NCBI RefSeq assembly: GCF_042652085.1
Contig: NZ_JBHSJF010000003.1
Location: forward strand, 62,001-126,000
Direction: 5' to 3'
Source of the DNA: Flaviflagellibacter deserti
Lineage (GTDB): Bacteria; Pseudomonadota; Alphaproteobacteria; Rhizobiales; Methylopilaceae
DNA: 64,000 bases
Shown here in pieces: positions 45,463 to 54,290 of this stretch. The position numbers and the translations under genes are program-made. Each line of letters begins with the position of its first letter. The first letter of the stretch is position 1. Below the pieces are notes generated by a model. The model made no database searches and was not told the origin of the DNA. It saw only the letters and a program-made list of their open reading frames with translations.

Positions 45463-46064
45463 CCGGCACGGAACAGGTCGGGCGCGCTGTCGACGCCGTG
45501 GCGCGGTGCTGGATCGATCATGCCGACGAACTGACGAAGCTCGATAGCGCGATCGGCGACGGCGACCACGGCACGAACATGAAGCGCGGCGCCGAAGCGG
45601 TGCTCGCCGAGCGGGACGCGATCGTCGCACGACCGCTGCCGAGTGCACTTCAGGATATCGGGCATGTGCTCGTGGAATCCATCGGCGGTGCGGCGGGGCC
45701 GCTCTACGGCTCGTTCTTCCTGTCGCTGGGACGGACGGTATCGCTCCACCCAAACCGCGACGACTGGAACATGGGGCTGCGGGATGCCGTCTCCGCCGTG
45801 GCGCGCAGAGGCAACGCCTCCCCCGGTGAAAAGACGATGCTGGACGTTCTCGTTTCCGCCGAAAGCGCCTTCTCCCACGGCCTCGACGCCGCTGGGATCG
45901 AGGCGGCCGCGAGCGAAGCGGCTGAAAGCACAATACCCATGCTAGCGAGGCGCGGGCGTGCCGCGTTCCTGTCGGAGCGTTCGATCGGCCACATGGATCC
46001 GGGCGCGTTGTCGAGCGCGCTCGCAGTCGCCGCAATCTGCAGGGTCTGGGAGGACGCGCCATGA
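45459..46064 (+). CDS. dhaL: Dihydroxyacetone kinase subunit DhaL (ADP-binding)
   Basis: The 201-residue helical protein has the DhaL nucleotide-magnesium motif LDSAIGDGDHGTNM (Asp29, Asp34, Asp36) and the SIGGAAGPLYGSFF and GEKTMLDVLV blocks. In PEP-dependent systems, DhaL holds ADP as a tightly bound cofactor that is rephosphorylated by DhaM and passes the phosphate to the ketose on DhaK. It overlaps both neighbours by 4 bp. DhaK is encoded 2.8 kb further downstream, after the phosphotransfer genes. Confidence 0.93.
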   Translation: MTGTEQVGRAVDAVARCWIDHADELTKLDSAIGDGDHGTNMKRGAEAVLAERDAIVARPLPSALQDIGHVLVESIGGAAGPLYGSFFLSLGRTVSLHPNRDDWNMGLRDAVSAVARRGNASPGEKTMLDVLVSAESAFSHGLDAAGIEAAASEAAESTIPMLARRGRAAFLSERSIGHMDPGALSSALAVAAICRVWEDAP

Positions 46065-46495
46065 CCGATGTCGTCGGCATCGTCATCGTTTCGCATTCGC
46101 CGCTTGTGGCCGAGGGCGCGGCGGACATGGTCCGTCAGATGGTCGGTGACCGCGTTCCGCTTGCGTGGTGCGGCGGTGTCGGCGAGGGCGTTCTCGGCAC
46201 CAGATTGTCCGACATCAGGGCTGCGATCGATCGTGCGTGGTCCGAGCGCGGTGTCGTCGTCATGGTCGATCTCGGCGGTGCCGAGACCAACAGCGAGATG
46301 GCGATCGAAGCGCTGCCGCCCGAGCGGCGGCGCAAGGTCGTCGTCGCCAACGCGCCCGTGGTGGAAGGCGCTGTCCTGGCGGCAACCGAGGCGGCGAGCG
46401 GCGCCGCTCTCGCCACCGTCCTGGCAACCGCGGAAGAGGCCGGCGCGCGGTGCCGGTCGGTACCGTCCAAAACGAGTGCGGGGCGCCGCCAGTGA
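46061..46495 (+). CDS. dhaM: DhaM-type EIIA phosphotransferase domain
   Basis: The 144-residue protein is a mannose-type EIIA domain with the phospho-acceptor His12 in GIVIVSHSPLVAEGAADM, and with VVVMVDLGGAETNSEMAIE. In E. coli, DhaM is a fusion of EIIA, HPr and an Enzyme I-like part; here the protein stops after EIIA and the other two parts are separate genes. The stop overlaps the HPr gene start as GTGA. It should phosphorylate ADP bound on DhaL. Confidence 0.9.
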   Translation: MTDVVGIVIVSHSPLVAEGAADMVRQMVGDRVPLAWCGGVGEGVLGTRLSDIRAAIDRAWSERGVVVMVDLGGAETNSEMAIEALPPERRRKVVVANAPVVEGAVLAATEAASGAALATVLATAEEAGARCRSVPSKTSAGRRQ

Positions 46496-46800
46496 TACGC
46501 TCGTTTGCTCTTCCCAACTTTGGCGGGCTGCATGCACGGCCGGCGGTGAAGCTCACGATGCTCGCCAAGTCGTTCGACGCCAGCATCGAAATGTCCGCGC
46601 GCGACGACGGGAAATGGGTGGACGCGAAGAGCGTATTGCGGGTCATGGGGCTGCGGATCGGTCCGGGCGACACGTTCCATTTCCGGGCCGGCGGCGCCGA
46701 TGCGGAAACGGCGCTTTCCGCCATCGCCGCACTTGCGGAGCGTTCGTTCGACGAGCCGGGTGGAGGCGAGACGGCCGGTTCCCCGGACAACGCGCCGTGA
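46492..46800 (+). CDS. Dedicated HPr protein of the dihydroxyacetone-kinase system
   Basis: The 102-residue protein starts at GTG 46492 and has the HPr active site FGGLHARPAVKL with His14, plus DAKSVLRVMGLRI around the regulatory-serine position and a C-terminal tail of about 15 residues. It carries phosphate from Enzyme I to DhaM. It overlaps the genes on both sides by 4 bp (GTGA each time), so synthesis of EIIA, HPr and Enzyme I is tightly coupled. Confidence 0.88.
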   Translation: MIRSFALPNFGGLHARPAVKLTMLAKSFDASIEMSARDDGKWVDAKSVLRVMGLRIGPGDTFHFRAGGADAETALSAIAALAERSFDEPGGGETAGSPDNAP

Positions 46801-48404
46801 CGACCGCTGCGACAGCCGGCTCCCGGCTTCCTGGAAAGCCCGCGGCCGGCGGGCTGGCCTTCGGGCCGCTTTACCGGCTTCGGCCGCCACCCGGGTCTGC
46901 TCGCGCGGGTGGAGGGGCGGGCCTCGCTATGAGCCTCGACGAAGCGATTGAGGCGTCGCGGATCGATCTGGAGAGGCTTGCCGGCACGGAGTGCGGCCCC
47001 ACGGCAGAGATCATCGGCTTCCAGGCCGCGCTCCTCGACGATCCGGCCTTGCGAGGCCGGGTGCGCGAACTGATGGAAGAGGGCATGTCCACCGATGCCG
47101 CGTGGCGCACGGCCACCGATGCGGAGGTGGACCTGTTTCTGGCATCAGGCAGCGATGTGTTGAGGAATTCCGCACCGGATATTCTCGACGTTCGCCAACG
47201 CGTCCTCGCGCATCTGTGCGGCACGGCGACGGCGCGCTCCGTTCCGCCGGGGCATGTGGTGCTCGCGGACGATCTGGCTCCTTCCGAATTCCTGTCGATC
47301 GACTGGGCGGGCGGTGGCCTGGTCCTGCGGCGCGGGAGTCCTTCCTCGCATTTGGCCGTTCTGGCGCGGGCTCGAGGCGTGCCGATGATCGTCGATATCG
47401 GACAGGCCGACGCTCCCGATGCGACGCACGCCCTGGTCGACGGAGATGCGGGCGTTGCCGTGTTGCAGCTTTCACGGCAGGGCGGCAATGATATCGAGCG
47501 TCGCCCAGTTAGCAGCGCAGTTTCACCCGTGCCTGCGACAGAGACCGCAGATGGCCCGCGTGCCGAGGTCATGGTCAACATCTCGGATCTGGCCGAGCTC
47601 GATCGCCTCGACCCTGATACGTGCGACGGCATCGGGCTGGTCCGAAGCGAATTCCTGCTCTCGGAGCCGGAAGACATCATATCAGAGGAACGCCAGCTGC
47701 TCGCCTATCGGCGTCTCCTGGAGTGGGCGGCCGGCCGGCCGGTCCGCATTCGCACGGTCGATGCCGGCGACGACAAACCGGTGCACGGATTCGCCGATCC
47801 CGAAGGCCGAGCGAAGGTCGGCCTGCGTGGATTGCGGCTCTCACTCCGGAGGATCGAGATTTTCAGGGTGCAATTGCGGGCATTGGCTCGTGCCGCCGCC
47901 GGGGCCGACAATCTTTCGGTCATGTTCCCGATGGTGACCACGCAAGCAGAATTCCGCGAGGCCCGCGCGCTGTTCGTTGAGGAAGTCGAAACGTTGCGAC
48001 GGCGCGGTATCGACGCGGCCGTGCCCCCGCTCGGGTTAATGATCGAGGTCCCGGCGGCCGCCCTCGCCGCAAATCTTTTCGACGGTGTGGCGTATTTCTC
48101 CATCGGATCGAACGATCTCTTCCAATACACCATGGCCATCCCGCGGGAGGATGCGTCCATGGCCTCGCTCGCGGCCGTCGACCATCCGGCGATGACCCGG
48201 CTGATCGAGGCGGTCGTCCAGGCCGGTCGGGAACTGGGCGTGGGAGTCGCGGTGTGCGGCGATGTCGCCGCGGACCCGAGCAGGACGAAATGGCTCCTTT
48301 CCTGTGGGGTTCGCTCGCTCTCGGTGCCGCCGTCGGCGCTTGCGGCAGTGAGGGCTTCGGTACGCGTATCTGCCACTGCTTCCGCGTGGAGAAACCAGGG
48401 ATGA
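46797..48404 (+). CDS. PTS Enzyme I-like phosphotransferase
   Basis: The 535-residue protein has an N-terminal phosphohistidine domain with His185 in GSPSSHLAVLARARGVPMIV. A PEP-binding barrel follows (GIGLVRSEFLL, RIRTVDAGDDKPV, GLMIEVPAAALAA, FSIGSNDLFQYTMA, and the catalytic cysteine region VAVCGDVAAD). This is a nearly full Enzyme I, with a somewhat short helical HPr-binding part. GTG 46797 overlaps the HPr stop. It draws phosphate from PEP for DhaM and DhaL and has no EIIB/EIIC sugar permease nearby. Confidence 0.88.
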   Translation: MTTAATAGSRLPGKPAAGGLAFGPLYRLRPPPGSARAGGGAGLAMSLDEAIEASRIDLERLAGTECGPTAEIIGFQAALLDDPALRGRVRELMEEGMSTDAAWRTATDAEVDLFLASGSDVLRNSAPDILDVRQRVLAHLCGTATARSVPPGHVVLADDLAPSEFLSIDWAGGGLVLRRGSPSSHLAVLARARGVPMIVDIGQADAPDATHALVDGDAGVAVLQLSRQGGNDIERRPVSSAVSPVPATETADGPRAEVMVNISDLAELDRLDPDTCDGIGLVRSEFLLSEPEDIISEERQLLAYRRLLEWAAGRPVRIRTVDAGDDKPVHGFADPEGRAKVGLRGLRLSLRRIEIFRVQLRALARAAAGADNLSVMFPMVTTQAEFREARALFVEEVETLRRRGIDAAVPPLGLMIEVPAAALAANLFDGVAYFSIGSNDLFQYTMAIPREDASMASLAAVDHPAMTRLIEAVVQAGRELGVGVAVCGDVAADPSRTKWLLSCGVRSLSVPPSALAAVRASVRVSATASAWRNQG

Positions 48405-48410
48405 CGGCCT

Positions 48411-48821
48411 ATGACGGTGGACGAGGGCAACGACAGGGCCGCGAGGGTCAGAGCCTACAAGCTGATCCTCCAGGAACTGATCGACCGGCGGCCATCGGGA
48501 ACCCGTGGCCGGATCGCCGCGACTTTGGGGCGGAACCGCAGTTTCGTCTCGCAGATGACGAGCGCCCGGTACGACACCCCGATTCCCGCCCAGCATGTGT
48601 CGACCATCCTCGACGTCTGTCATTTGTCGCCGGCCGAACGCGCAATCTTCATGGCGGCTTATTCGGCGGCACATCCCGGTCGCATTGCGCAGGCCGGTGC
48701 CGATTTGCGCCTGCGGCCGCTCGTCGTCTATCTGCCCGACCTCGACGACGAGACTCGCAACAGATCCGTCGACAAGCTGGTGATCGATTTCATCCGCGGC
48801 CTCGGCAAGCTGCTGGAGTGA
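48411..48821 (+). CDS. Small HTH protein of the dihydroxyacetone-kinase operon
   Basis: The 136-residue protein has an apparent helix-turn-helix at residues 33-55 (RIAATLGRNRSFVSQMTS), followed by helical segments (CHLSPAERAIFMAAYSAAHP) and a C-terminal part LRLRPLVVYLPDLDDETRN ending in a basic helix. It is not a member of a family I can name. Its place 6 bp after the Enzyme I gene and 25 bp before dhaK suggests it regulates this operon, perhaps through the candidate operator at 39637-39650. That is inference. Confidence 0.65.
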   Translation: MTVDEGNDRAARVRAYKLILQELIDRRPSGTRGRIAATLGRNRSFVSQMTSARYDTPIPAQHVSTILDVCHLSPAERAIFMAAYSAAHPGRIAQAGADLRLRPLVVYLPDLDDETRNRSVDKLVIDFIRGLGKLLE

Positions 48822-48846
48822 GGATCGCGGCGGGGCGAGTCGGCTC

Positions 48847-49833
48847 GTGAAGAAGTTCGTCAACCGGATCGACGATGCCGCAGCCGAAGGGCTGGCGGGT
48901 TTCGCCGCCGCCTATCCCGACCACGTCGTGCTTGGCGAGAATGCACGCTTCGTGCGCCGGCGGCATACGGTGCCCGGCAAGGTGGCGCTCATCTCCGGCG
49001 GCGGCTCCGGTCACGAGCCGCTGCATGCCGGCTTCGTCGGGACCGGAATGCTGGACGCGGCATGTCCCGGCCACATCTTCACCTCCCCAACTCCGGGCCA
49101 GGTAGAAGCGGCGATGGGCGCGGTCGAGGTGGGCGCCGGTTGCCTGCTCATCGTGAAGAACTACGCCGGTGACCGGCTGAATTTCGCCATGGCCGCCGAG
49201 GCGGCCGACCGCGCCGTGCAGACCGTCGTGGTCGGGGACGAGGTTCTTGTCGGCAGTTCGGCGGATGGCGAGCGGCGCGGTCTCGCAGGCACGCTCGTCG
49301 TCGAGAAGATCCTCGGCGCTTCAGCCGAGCGTGGCCTTGATTTGAAGATGCTACGAGAACTCGGCGAAAGGGTCGTCGAGCGCACGCGGACGATTGGCGT
49401 CACCCTTTCGAGCTGCTCCCCGCATTTCGTGCGCGGCCCGACCGTGGAGCTTGGTCCCGAGGAGATCGAGTTCGGTGTGGGCATCCATGGCGAGCTCGGC
49501 CGGCGTCGCGCTTCGCTTCGGCCCGCGCGGGCGCTGGTCGATGACATGGTCGCCGCCATCATCGCCGATACCGGCTCCCTCGCGGGCGAGGAAATCCTGC
49601 TGTTCGTCAACGGTCTCGGCGCAACGCCGCTGATGGAGCTGCACCTGATGTTCGGCCTTGCCGAAGAGGCGCTGTCGGCGGCCGGTGCGCGGATCGTGCG
49701 CCGGCTCGTCGGCACCTATGTCACGTCGCTGGATACGGCAGGCTGCTCGCTGACTGTGACGCGCCTGGATGCGGAGATGACGGCGGCGTGGGACGAGCCG
49801 GTCGACACTCCGGCCTTGCGCTGGGGATGTTGA
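48847..49833 (+). CDS. dhaK: Dihydroxyacetone kinase subunit DhaK
   Basis: The 328-residue protein has the DhaK substrate site: ISGGGSGHEPLHAGFV (His56), VKNYAGDRLNFAMA (Asp109), and VGIHGELG with His214, the residue that binds the ketone as a hemiaminal. It starts at a GTG. It should present dihydroxyacetone, or a related ketose such as erythrulose, to DhaL. It lies downstream of the phosphotransfer genes, not beside dhaL as in E. coli. Confidence 0.92.
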   Translation: MKKFVNRIDDAAAEGLAGFAAAYPDHVVLGENARFVRRRHTVPGKVALISGGGSGHEPLHAGFVGTGMLDAACPGHIFTSPTPGQVEAAMGAVEVGAGCLLIVKNYAGDRLNFAMAAEAADRAVQTVVVGDEVLVGSSADGERRGLAGTLVVEKILGASAERGLDLKMLRELGERVVERTRTIGVTLSSCSPHFVRGPTVELGPEEIEFGVGIHGELGRRRASLRPARALVDDMVAAIIADTGSLAGEEILLFVNGLGATPLMELHLMFGLAEEALSAAGARIVRRLVGTYVTSLDTAGCSLTVTRLDAEMTAAWDEPVDTPALRWGC

Positions 49834-49888
49834 GGCAGGCCATGGACGAAGACCAGCCGGGAAGGGCGTCGAAAGGGAGCCGAGGGCC

Positions 49889-51526
49889 ATGAAGCACGTG
49901 ATCAACGAGCGGGACGCGATCGTTACCGAGGCCGTGGACGGTGCCGTCCTCGCTTCCGGCGGAATGCTGACGCGTCTCGATGGATATCCGAACATCAAGG
50001 TGGCGCTCCGCACCGACTGGGACCGCTCCAAGGTCGCGATCATCTCGGGCGGCGGCTCCGGCCACGAGCCGGCGCATGTCGGTTTCGTCGGTCAGGGCAT
50101 GCTGACCGCAGCGGTGTGCGGCGAGATATTCGCGTCTCCCAGCGTCGATGCAGTCCTTGCCGCGATCCTCGCCGTCACCGGGCCGTCGGGCTGCCTGCTC
50201 ATCGTCAAGAACTACACTGGCGACCGCCTCAATTTCGGGCTTGCCGCGGAGAAGGCGCGCGCTCGCGGCCTGGATGTCGAGATGGTCATCGTCGGAGACG
50301 ACGTCGCGACCGCGGGCGGAAGCCCCCGCGGGATCGCCGGGACCGTTCTGGTGCACAAGGCGGCCGGACACGCGGCGGAGCAGGGCGGTTCGCTGGCCGC
50401 AGTGCGAGCGGCCGCCGAACACGCCTCGGTCAATGTCTTCAGCCTAGGCCTGTCCCTGTCGACCTGCGAGATCCCGGGTCAGCATATGGAGGCCCGGCTC
50501 GGCAGCGACGAGGTGGAGATGGGGCTCGGCATTCATGGCGAGCCTGGCGTCGCGAAGGTGCGGCTCGCCAGCGCCGAGGTTCTCGTCGCCCAGATGCTGG
50601 AACGGATGGCACCCGCGCTTGCCCGGGTCTCCGGTCCCATCGCGCTGCTCCTCAACAATCTCGGCGGGCTGCCTGCGATCGAGATGGCGGTGGTGACGCG
50701 AGTGCTGCTCGCAGGTCCGCTGGCGGAGCGGGTCGAGCTTGTCGTCGGCCCGGCGCCGCTGATGACGTCGCTCGACATGAAGGGCTTTTCCGTAACCGTC
50801 CTGGTGCTCGACGACGTATTGCGCTCCGCGCTCCGCGCGCCAACGACCGCGCCGGCCTGGCCGGGTACAAGCATCATGCGACCGCTCAAGGTCGAACCCA
50901 TGCCTGCCGGCATTGAGGGCGCCGGCTATCCAGCCAGCGAGGATCGCGTTGCGCGTGAGGTCCTGACGGCGGTCTGCGACGAACTCATGAGGCAGGAAGC
51001 AAGCTTGAACGCCCTCGACGCGCGAGTCGGAGACGGAGACACCGGCTCCACGTTCGGGGCGGGAGCCCGTCAGCTCCTCGCCGATATGGACCGCCTTCCT
51101 CTGGCCGAGCCCGCGAAGCTGTGCCGCGCCATCGCCGAGCGCCTTTCCAAGACCATGGGTGGATCGAGCGGCGTTCTGTTGTCGATCTTCGCAGCGGCGG
51201 CCGGCAAGGAGATGGAACGCGGCGCGTCCTGGCCCGACGCCTTGCGCACAGGCGTGGACCGCATGCAGCACTATGGGGGCGCGAAGGAGGGCGAACGCAC
51301 GATGATCGACGCGCTGCTCCCTGCCTTGCGAGCGCTTCAGGCGGGAGACGACATGGCAGCCGCCTCAGCGGCTGCGGAGGCCGGCGCCAAGGCCACCGAA
51401 TCGATCGGCAGCACACGCTCAGGTCGGTCGAGCTACCTCAATGAAGCCGATCTGATCGGGGTCCGGGATCCGGGTGCCGCGGCGGTGGCCGCAGTGTTCG
51501 CCCGGCTCGCCGCCGGACCTGGATAG
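49889..51526 (+). CDS. Fused DhaK-DhaL kinase (ATP-dependent type)
   Basis: The 545-residue protein joins a DhaK domain (1-330; SGGGSGHEPAHVGFV with His59, substrate His216 in GIHGEPG) to a DhaL domain (about 350-540; LDARVGDGDTGSTFG with Asp377, Asp382, Asp384, and MGGSSGVLLSIF). Fused forms phosphorylate dihydroxyacetone, or L-erythrulose in some pathways, directly with ATP. Having this beside a PTS-type DhaKLM set is redundant unless the two act on different ketoses. It ends the operon and faces the gntR gene. Confidence 0.88.
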   Translation: MKHVINERDAIVTEAVDGAVLASGGMLTRLDGYPNIKVALRTDWDRSKVAIISGGGSGHEPAHVGFVGQGMLTAAVCGEIFASPSVDAVLAAILAVTGPSGCLLIVKNYTGDRLNFGLAAEKARARGLDVEMVIVGDDVATAGGSPRGIAGTVLVHKAAGHAAEQGGSLAAVRAAAEHASVNVFSLGLSLSTCEIPGQHMEARLGSDEVEMGLGIHGEPGVAKVRLASAEVLVAQMLERMAPALARVSGPIALLLNNLGGLPAIEMAVVTRVLLAGPLAERVELVVGPAPLMTSLDMKGFSVTVLVLDDVLRSALRAPTTAPAWPGTSIMRPLKVEPMPAGIEGAGYPASEDRVAREVLTAVCDELMRQEASLNALDARVGDGDTGSTFGAGARQLLADMDRLPLAEPAKLCRAIAERLSKTMGGSSGVLLSIFAAAAGKEMERGASWPDALRTGVDRMQHYGGAKEGERTMIDALLPALRALQAGDDMAAASAAAEAGAKATESIGSTRSGRSSYLNEADLIGVRDPGAAAVAAVFARLAAGPG

Positions 51527-51530
51527 TGTC

Positions 51531-51547
51531 GCCGAGCTACTCTCGGC
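51531..51547. terminator. Short hairpin between convergent operons
   Basis: GCCGAG (51531-51536) and CTCGGC (51542-51547) with a 5-nt loop lie between the fused kinase stop and the gntR stop. The stem is short and lacks a U-tract; it is a weak bidirectional terminator candidate. Confidence 0.35.
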
Positions 51548-51572
51548 ATAGGATCTGCCGAGGCGGATACGA

Positions 51573-52328
51573 TCAGGCTGGATGGGTGTAGAGAGCGCTC
51601 GACCTGTCCAGATGCTTGATCATGACAGCCTCGGCCTGGTCGGGATCGTGCTGCTCGATATATTCGATGATCTGCCGGTGCTCCACCAACGTGAGGTTCT
51701 CCTTGCCGCTCCAGAGCAGCATCTCGGTATGGTAGCGACGCAGCCATCCGAGCATTGCCTCGCTGACGGCCTCGAAGATCGGATTTCCAGAAATCGCTGC
51801 GATCTGGGTGTGAAATCGCATGTCTGCCGAGATGAAGGCGTGAGGATCACTGACGCCTTTTGTCTGTTGGTCGAGCGTTTCCAGCAGCCGATTGACGTCT
51901 TCGCTCGTCGCGTTCGCAGCGGCCTCGCGCACCATGGCGCGCTCGAAGAAGCGGCGAGCTTGTTTGAGATGCTCGAGGCTGGCCGGCGAGGCTGAAAGCA
52001 GCATATTGGCCGTGAGGTCCACCTGCTCGAAGAGCGATCTGGCACTCAATTGCCGGACGCGCGCACGCTCACCGTGAGAGATCGCAAGCAGGCCGTTATT
52101 GGCGAGTGCCTGCATGGCCTCCCTGATCGCAGGACGGCCCACGCCGAAACGCTCCATCAAGTCGCGTTCCGACGGCATTGCATCTCCCGGCGCGAGCTCG
52201 CCCGTGGTGATCATCGCCTTGAGACGATCAAACACCTCGTGAGAGAGCTTCCGTCGGACAATCGTCTCCGACACGTCTGTTATCCGCGGCTCCATCGGTT
52301 TCACACTTACCTCGAGCGGTGCACCCAC
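51573..52328 (-). CDS. GntR/FadR-family regulator of the apionate cluster
   Basis: The 251-residue protein has a GntR winged helix (MPSERDLMERFGVGRPAIRE, about residues 50-75) and a C-terminal FCD helical domain with metal-binding histidines (MRFHTQIA, EHRQIIEYIEQHD). The start is GTG 52328 or ATG 52295; neither has a strong ribosome site. It lies 9 bp after dctM as the last gene of the apionate operon. It probably represses the operon promoter near 59060 until the acid or an intermediate binds. That is inference. Confidence 0.85.
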   Translation of the reverse strand: MGAPLEVSVKPMEPRITDVSETIVRRKLSHEVFDRLKAMITTGELAPGDAMPSERDLMERFGVGRPAIREAMQALANNGLLAISHGERARVRQLSARSLFEQVDLTANMLLSASPASLEHLKQARRFFERAMVREAAANATSEDVNRLLETLDQQTKGVSDPHAFISADMRFHTQIAAISGNPIFEAVSEAMLGWLRRYHTEMLLWSGKENLTLVEHRQIIEYIEQHDPDQAEAVMIKHLDRSSALYTHPA

Positions 52329-52337
52329 CGCGTTTGT

Positions 52338-53615
52338 TCAATGCAGCAAACTCGCCGGCCACATCACCAACGCCGGGAACAGCACCATCAACAGCAACGC
52401 GACGAACTGCACGAGCATGAATGGCCAAACGGCCTTCATGAGATCCTCCATGCTGATCTTCGCTACGCCGGAGACCACGTTAAGCACTGTCCCGACTGGC
52501 GGCGTAACTAACCCAATCGAATTATTCACGATGAACAGGACGCCGAAATAGACCGGGTCGATGCCTGCGCTCTTGATGATTGGCATCAGGATCGGCGTGA
52601 GCACAAGAATTGTCGGGGTCATGTCCATCGCGGTGCCGACAACGATGACCACAGCCATAATCGCGAGGAGCAGGAGCGTCTGGTTATCCATTAAAGGCTG
52701 AAGCAGCGCGACCAGATCGTTGGCGATGTCCGACACGGTGATCAGCCAGGACGAGACCAAGGCGGCCGCGACCAGGAACATGACGATTGCCGTTGTCTTC
52801 CCGGCCGCGACGAACACGCCGAACAGTTCGTCGACCTTTAGTTCTCGATAGACGCATGTGGCTACGAACAGCGAGTAGACCGCTGCGACGACCGCGGATT
52901 CGGTTGGTGTGAAGACACCGAGTTTCAGGCCGACGATGATGATCACCGGAAGCATCAGCGCCCACACACCGTCTACAAGGGCGCGCACGATCTCGCGGCT
53001 ACTCTGCTTCGGCGGAGGCACGACGTCTTCCTTCTTCACTTCCCACCACCATGCGATGGCGAGCGCCAGGCCGATGATCAGTCCCGGTACCAGTCCAGCC
53101 AGAAAGAGCTTGGTGATCGAAACCCCGCCGATGACCCCGAAGATGACGAAGCCGATGCTCGGGGGAATGATCGGTCCGATCACGCTTGACGCGGCGATCA
53201 GGCCGGCCGACCGCGCCTTGCTGTGCCCGGCGCGGGTCATCATCGGCACGAGCAGCGCTGACAACGCGGCCGCATCGGCGACCGCCGACCCGGACAGAGC
53301 GGAGATCACGCAGGCGGCGAGGATCGCGACGTAACCCAGTCCGCCCTTCACGTGCCCGACCAGAGCGAGCGCCACGTTGACGATCCGTTTCGACAGGCCG
53401 CCCGTATTCATGAGCTCGCCGGCGAGCATGAAGAACGGCACCGCCATCAGCGGGAAGGAATCGGCGCCGTTGATGATGTTCTGGGCGATGATCTGAGGGT
53501 CGAAGATGTCGAGGTAGTGCATCAGCGCCACGCCGGCGATGAGCAGCGCGAAGGCGATTGGCATGCCGATCGCCATGGTGCCCAGAAGCGATCCCGCAAA
53601 GACGACGATCGTCAT
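52338..53615 (-). CDS. dctM: TRAP transporter large permease (DctM), apionate cluster
   Basis: The 425-residue membrane protein shows the DctM family blocks DSFPLMAVPFFMLAGELMNTGG, SALSGSAVADAAALSALLVP, and LVTPPVGTVLNVVSGVAKIS near its end. It is the ion-coupled channel of the TRAP system encoded with dctP and dctQ. The start overlaps the dctQ stop by 4 bp. It is the same length as the first DctM in the window and clearly similar in sequence, but serves a different operon. Confidence 0.92.
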   Translation of the reverse strand: MTIVVFAGSLLGTMAIGMPIAFALLIAGVALMHYLDIFDPQIIAQNIINGADSFPLMAVPFFMLAGELMNTGGLSKRIVNVALALVGHVKGGLGYVAILAACVISALSGSAVADAAALSALLVPMMTRAGHSKARSAGLIAASSVIGPIIPPSIGFVIFGVIGGVSITKLFLAGLVPGLIIGLALAIAWWWEVKKEDVVPPPKQSSREIVRALVDGVWALMLPVIIIVGLKLGVFTPTESAVVAAVYSLFVATCVYRELKVDELFGVFVAAGKTTAIVMFLVAAALVSSWLITVSDIANDLVALLQPLMDNQTLLLLAIMAVVIVVGTAMDMTPTILVLTPILMPIIKSAGIDPVYFGVLFIVNNSIGLVTPPVGTVLNVVSGVAKISMEDLMKAVWPFMLVQFVALLLMVLFPALVMWPASLLH

Positions 53616-54214
53616 GTCCGCCCCCCGATGGCTGGAGCGGCCGGCATTCCGTGGAATCCCTCCGGGTCCGCGAGGTGACGCTTCTGGATCTTGTCGACGT
53701 CCTCCTCCTCCGATTCACGGATGGTCACGAGTTCGGATTCGTCGGCGCGCCCCAGCAGGACGCGGTAAAGACCGACGAGAAGAATGGGAATGGTCGAGAC
53801 GCCGAAGACCAGGCCAACGGCGTAGAAGCAAGCGACGGAAAGGCCCGATGCCGGCGCCACGACATCCCAATTGATCAGGCTTTGCTGCCAGCTACCGATG
53901 AGCAGGAGCGAAGTGCCGTAAAGCATCAGCACGTAGCTGCTCGTGAAACAGATCTTTTTGCCAAGGAGCGGCAGACGGCGAACGAGAGAGTCGACGCCGA
54001 GATGTCCGTTCTCGCGCATTGCCACGATCGCGCCGAGGAAGGTCAGCCAGACGAACATCCAGCGCGACACCTCTTCGGAGAGGGTGATGCCGGAATTGAA
54101 GCCGTATCTCAGCACCACGTTGCCGAAGACGAGGACGACCATCGCGGCCATCAGGAATGCGATCAGGACCTTCAGAATCCAGAAATAGGCGTCGACGATG
54201 TACGACACGACCAA
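53612..54214 (-). CDS. dctQ: TRAP transporter small permease (DctQ), apionate cluster
   Basis: The 200-residue protein has four membrane helices with GNVVLRYGFNSGITLSEEVS and RWMFVWLTFLGAIVAMRENG, the DctQ signature. A charged C-terminal tail of about 40 residues follows the last helix. It overlaps dctM by 4 bp and is separated from dctP by 115 bp holding a strong stem-loop. Confidence 0.9.
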   Translation of the reverse strand: MVVSYIVDAYFWILKVLIAFLMAAMVVLVFGNVVLRYGFNSGITLSEEVSRWMFVWLTFLGAIVAMRENGHLGVDSLVRRLPLLGKKICFTSSYVLMLYGTSLLLIGSWQQSLINWDVVAPASGLSVACFYAVGLVFGVSTIPILLVGLYRVLLGRADESELVTIRESEEEDVDKIQKRHLADPEGFHGMPAAPAIGGRT

Positions 54215-54290
54215 TCCTCCTCCTCGCCAGGCCGTCGTTTGTCGCGGCCCTTTCGGCGATCATGCCACTTTGCCGGTGCGTCCGGTTGTG

